NCBI GenBank assembly: GCA_905250025.1
Contig: CAJNOJ010000071.1
Location: 124,001-188,000 of the forward strand
Length of the DNA stretch: 64,000 bases
Origin: Adineta ricciae
Taxonomy: Eukaryota > Rotifera > Eurotatoria > Adinetida > Adinetidae
Direction of reading: 5' to 3'
Shown here in pieces: positions 62,176 through 64,000 of this stretch (its first letter is position 1; each line of letters starts with the position of its first letter). A program made the translations under genes and the position numbers. The notes beneath the pieces are model-generated. The model was not told the origin of the DNA and did no database searches. It was given only the letters and a program-made list of their open reading frames with translations.

Positions 62176-62768
62176 ATTATTTCAAAAAAATTTCACGCTG
62201 CATCGAATGAAAGTTTGTCATGCTTTGCTTTGAGCGAAAAAAATAAAGAACGAACAAGAGCTTGATGATCATGAAATATATCGAGCACGTAAGTATTCAA
62301 TTAGACTCATCAACGTATATCCAATCAATGCATTTTTCCCTTGAAAAACTTGACATATTGAAATCCATTGGAAAAATTGATCGAGAAGAATTTCCCGAAT
62401 TGTTTTTATTTTCTGATCGTTCGATCTCTCGTCGGCAATCAATATCAACTGTACAATAACACCATCTGTCGAGAGCATACCTTCTTCCTTGTTGAAAATA
62501 TGATCGGCGGTCAATTGCTATTTGAATAGATTTGTTTCGTTTCAATTCATTTTGCATTTATAATACACTTGACAAGATTAGTATGTTTGACTAGATACTT
62601 AAATAGTCAGGTCGATGATAAGCGGACCTATTCATTTTACATATCAGATGACTCTTTTGAGAATTATAAAGGAGAGAAGAAATCGAAGAAGTTGTCTGTC
62701 TGATTTACTATACAGCGTCAGTTGTTTTGTCTACTAAAAACTTTCTTTTCTCGACAGTGCGAACGAAA
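62176..62768. other. Intergenic between divergent genes
   Basis: About 590 bases holding the promoters of the phosphatase (-) and of the tiny acylated protein (+). TATAAA-like at 62665-62670. Open frames here on both strands cover the same bases and have no domain. Confidence 0.5.
62665..62670 (+). promoter_or_regulatory. TATA-box candidate
   Basis: TATAAA about 100 bases upstream of the ATG at 62769. Confidence 0.35.
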
Positions 62769-63031
62769 ATGGGGAATACATGTAGATCGGCGAAAACTGA
62801 TTCAACAATTCGAACGATTGCTGAACCACCAGTCGCTGTTGTTTTGGAAGAGAAACCGGCATCGAGCACAACGACAGTGACAACGACGAAAATCTATCAA
62901 ACAGACGATGGCTCGACAATTCGTGAAGAGAAAACCGAACAGGTTTGTTGCACTTTTATAAAAAAGAAAAAGAAATAAAAAACAGAACATTTCCTTTTCT
63001 CTTCCAGGAAATTATACGCATCGAAAACTAA
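62769..63031 (+). CDS. Tiny protein with N-terminal myristoylation/palmitoylation motif
   Basis: I start at ATG 62769, not at 62727, because it opens MGNTCRSAKT: Gly2 and a downstream Ser/Lys context fit N-myristoylation, and Cys5 (MGxxC) would be a palmitoylation site. The body is Thr/Val/Glu-rich (RTIAEPPVAVVLEEKPAS, TTTVTTTKIYQTDDGSTIRE). Exon 1 ends at ...TEQ before GTTTGT; after a 65-nt intron (62943-63007) exon 2 adds EIIRIEN and TAA at 63029-63031. The product is about 65 residues and lacks other domains. It is probably attached to the inner face of the plasma membrane. No family is recognised. It converges on the potassium channel, with about 77 bases between the stops. Confidence 0.6.
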
Positions 63032-63096
63032 TGTTCAATTCCCTAGTTCATTTACTTGTATCTGTATTTGATATAATTTACTTAATATTGATGAAA

Positions 63097-63102
63097 AATA
63101 AA
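63097..63102 (+). terminator. Polyadenylation signal candidate
   Basis: AATAAA-type signal in the short gap between the two converging genes, in the + orientation and about 65 bases after the tiny gene's stop. Confidence 0.4.
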
Positions 63103-63108
63103 TCTTCT

Positions 63109-64000
63109 TTAAGCCATCATATTTGTTTTACTTCCAAACATGGATGTTTTGGTTGACGGACCGAGTAGTTTCAAGTTTTGTCCATTGTCAACTGCTGATA
63201 TAGGCGTACGTTTTTTCACGGTTGGCTCAGCAGGGCCGATCTTTCTTCGAGTTTTCGGTAGTTTGGATCGTGCACGAAGATGAGCATAGAAGTTTGCAAA
63301 TGTTTCAACAATAATCGGCATCGGTAAATCGATGATCAGTACACCGGCAACTAAACAAATCGATTCCATTGAATATCAATCAACGAAACATCAAGTTATT
63401 TCTCAAACCTGTTGAAACAGCACCAATTAACATTCCTAGCATTGTTTTCGGATATAAATCTCCATAACCAATTGTTGACATTGTGATCATGTTGAACCAC
63501 AGCGCATCAGGAATGGATTTAAACATATTCTCATTCGGATGTCGTGTTGTCATTCGTTCAGCGTAGTAAATTAACGAAGCGAAAACAGCCACAGCGATCA
63601 AAACGAAGAATATTAGTAGCCATAAAACTGATGATGAGTATTGCATCGATGTGATAATCACTTTCAAGCCAGGATGATGATTGAAGAGTTTGAATAAACG
63701 CATGATGCGAATAGTCGACAACAGATCGAGTGCTTCGTTATCGTTCACGTTTAGTTTTGTTAGCGCCCATGTGAAGAAAAACCAGAATGTGGCGAGGAAA
63801 TCGATGATGTTCAAAAATGATTTACAGAATTCTTTTTTATTAGGACTGACAAGGAATCGAACGACAATTTCGAATATAAACCAAGTGTTACCTAGAATAG
63901 AAAAAATAGAGTTCAGATTTGGAGTAGATGGACCGTGATTTCGACATACAAATCCATTCGACAACGTCAAATGATGGATGTACTTGTTGTCGGTTTAATG
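63109..64000 (-). CDS. Voltage-gated potassium channel alpha subunit (5' truncated by window edge)
   Basis: The visible part covers S2 to the C-terminus; the T1 domain and S1 lie beyond the window. S2: TWFIFEIVVRFLVSPNKKEF; S3: FLNIIDFLATFWFFFTWALT; S4: STIRIMRLFKLFNHHPGLKV; S5: VLWLLIFFVLIAVAVFASLI; pore: PDALWFNMITMSTIGYGDLY with the TIGYGD selectivity filter; S6 after an intron: GVLIIDLPMPIIVETFANFY; then a Lys/Arg-rich tail ending NMMA, stop at 63109-63111. The filter makes it K+-selective; plasma membrane. S4 keeps only three basic residues at three-residue spacing, and the S6 PVP hinge reads PMP. Upstream of about 63900 exon boundaries are uncertain: an acceptor CTAG precedes the S2 exon and a stop occurs further up the same frame. 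Kv subfamily cannot be fixed. Confidence 0.85.

Noticed and set aside
62262..62557. Frames on both strands upstream of the phosphatase
   Set aside because: Both strands are open over the same bases; neither has a recognisable domain or splice context.

Overview
The window looks like nuclear DNA of a small metazoan, and gene content and style fit a bdelloid rotifer (Adineta/Rotaria type). This is inference: genes are compact, GT-AG introns are mostly about 45-100 nt, the base composition is AT-rich with many CGA/TCG words, and it carries animal-only families (TRAF, SHP-type phosphatase, SERCA, Na/K-ATPase beta, Polycomb RING protein, nuclear receptors, cytoplasmic intermediate filament with lamin tail). 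No tRNA, rRNA, CRISPR array or transposon was found.

Layout. 0-6 kb: the 3' end of a TRAF protein (+), an F-box-like protein (-), a small two-exon membrane protein (-) and a four-finger C2H2 transcription factor (-). 7-12.2 kb: a small secreted protein (+), a retinol-dehydrogenase-type SDR (-), the histone chaperone RBBP4 (-) and the myosin regulatory light chain (-). 12.6-28.3 kb: three copies of a sarco/endoplasmic reticulum Ca2+-ATPase gene, all on the minus strand. Copy A has both ends but lacks its catalytic middle, copy B is complete, and copy C is only a 5' part. A single undetermined base (15246 and 25833) sits at the break in A and at the edge of C. A and B share a tract that is near-identical through an intron, beside diverged flanks, and they end in different C-termini. 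The segment 23.4-25.8 kb is repeated as 25.8-28.3 kb.

28.5-41.6 kb (all +): Na/K-ATPase beta subunit, a nuclear receptor, a secreted LURP-one/tubby-like protein, an intermediate filament protein, a phytanoyl-CoA dioxygenase-like enzyme, and a cysteine-rich type I membrane protein. 41.6-45.5 kb is gene-poor. 45.5-52.6 kb: a Polycomb RING/RAWUL protein ending in a CtBP-type motif (+), then two further nuclear receptors (-). 53-62.2 kb (all -): tRNA wybutosine-synthesizing protein TYW4, the RNA-binding protein RBM45, a small unrecognised protein, and an SHP-type SH2 phosphatase. 62.7-64 kb: a tiny acylated-type protein (+) converging on a 5'-truncated voltage-gated potassium channel (-).

There is no operon or metabolic cluster. 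The neighbourhood mixes ion transport (SERCA, Na/K-ATPase beta, Kv), chromatin (RBBP4, PCGF), signalling (TRAF, SHP, nuclear receptors) and cytoskeleton (myosin light chain, intermediate filament). The most notable feature is the SERCA array with mosaic identity, paralog-specific C-termini and suspicious junctions. Exon structures were read by eye from splice motifs and frame consistency, so exact boundaries should be treated as provisional.
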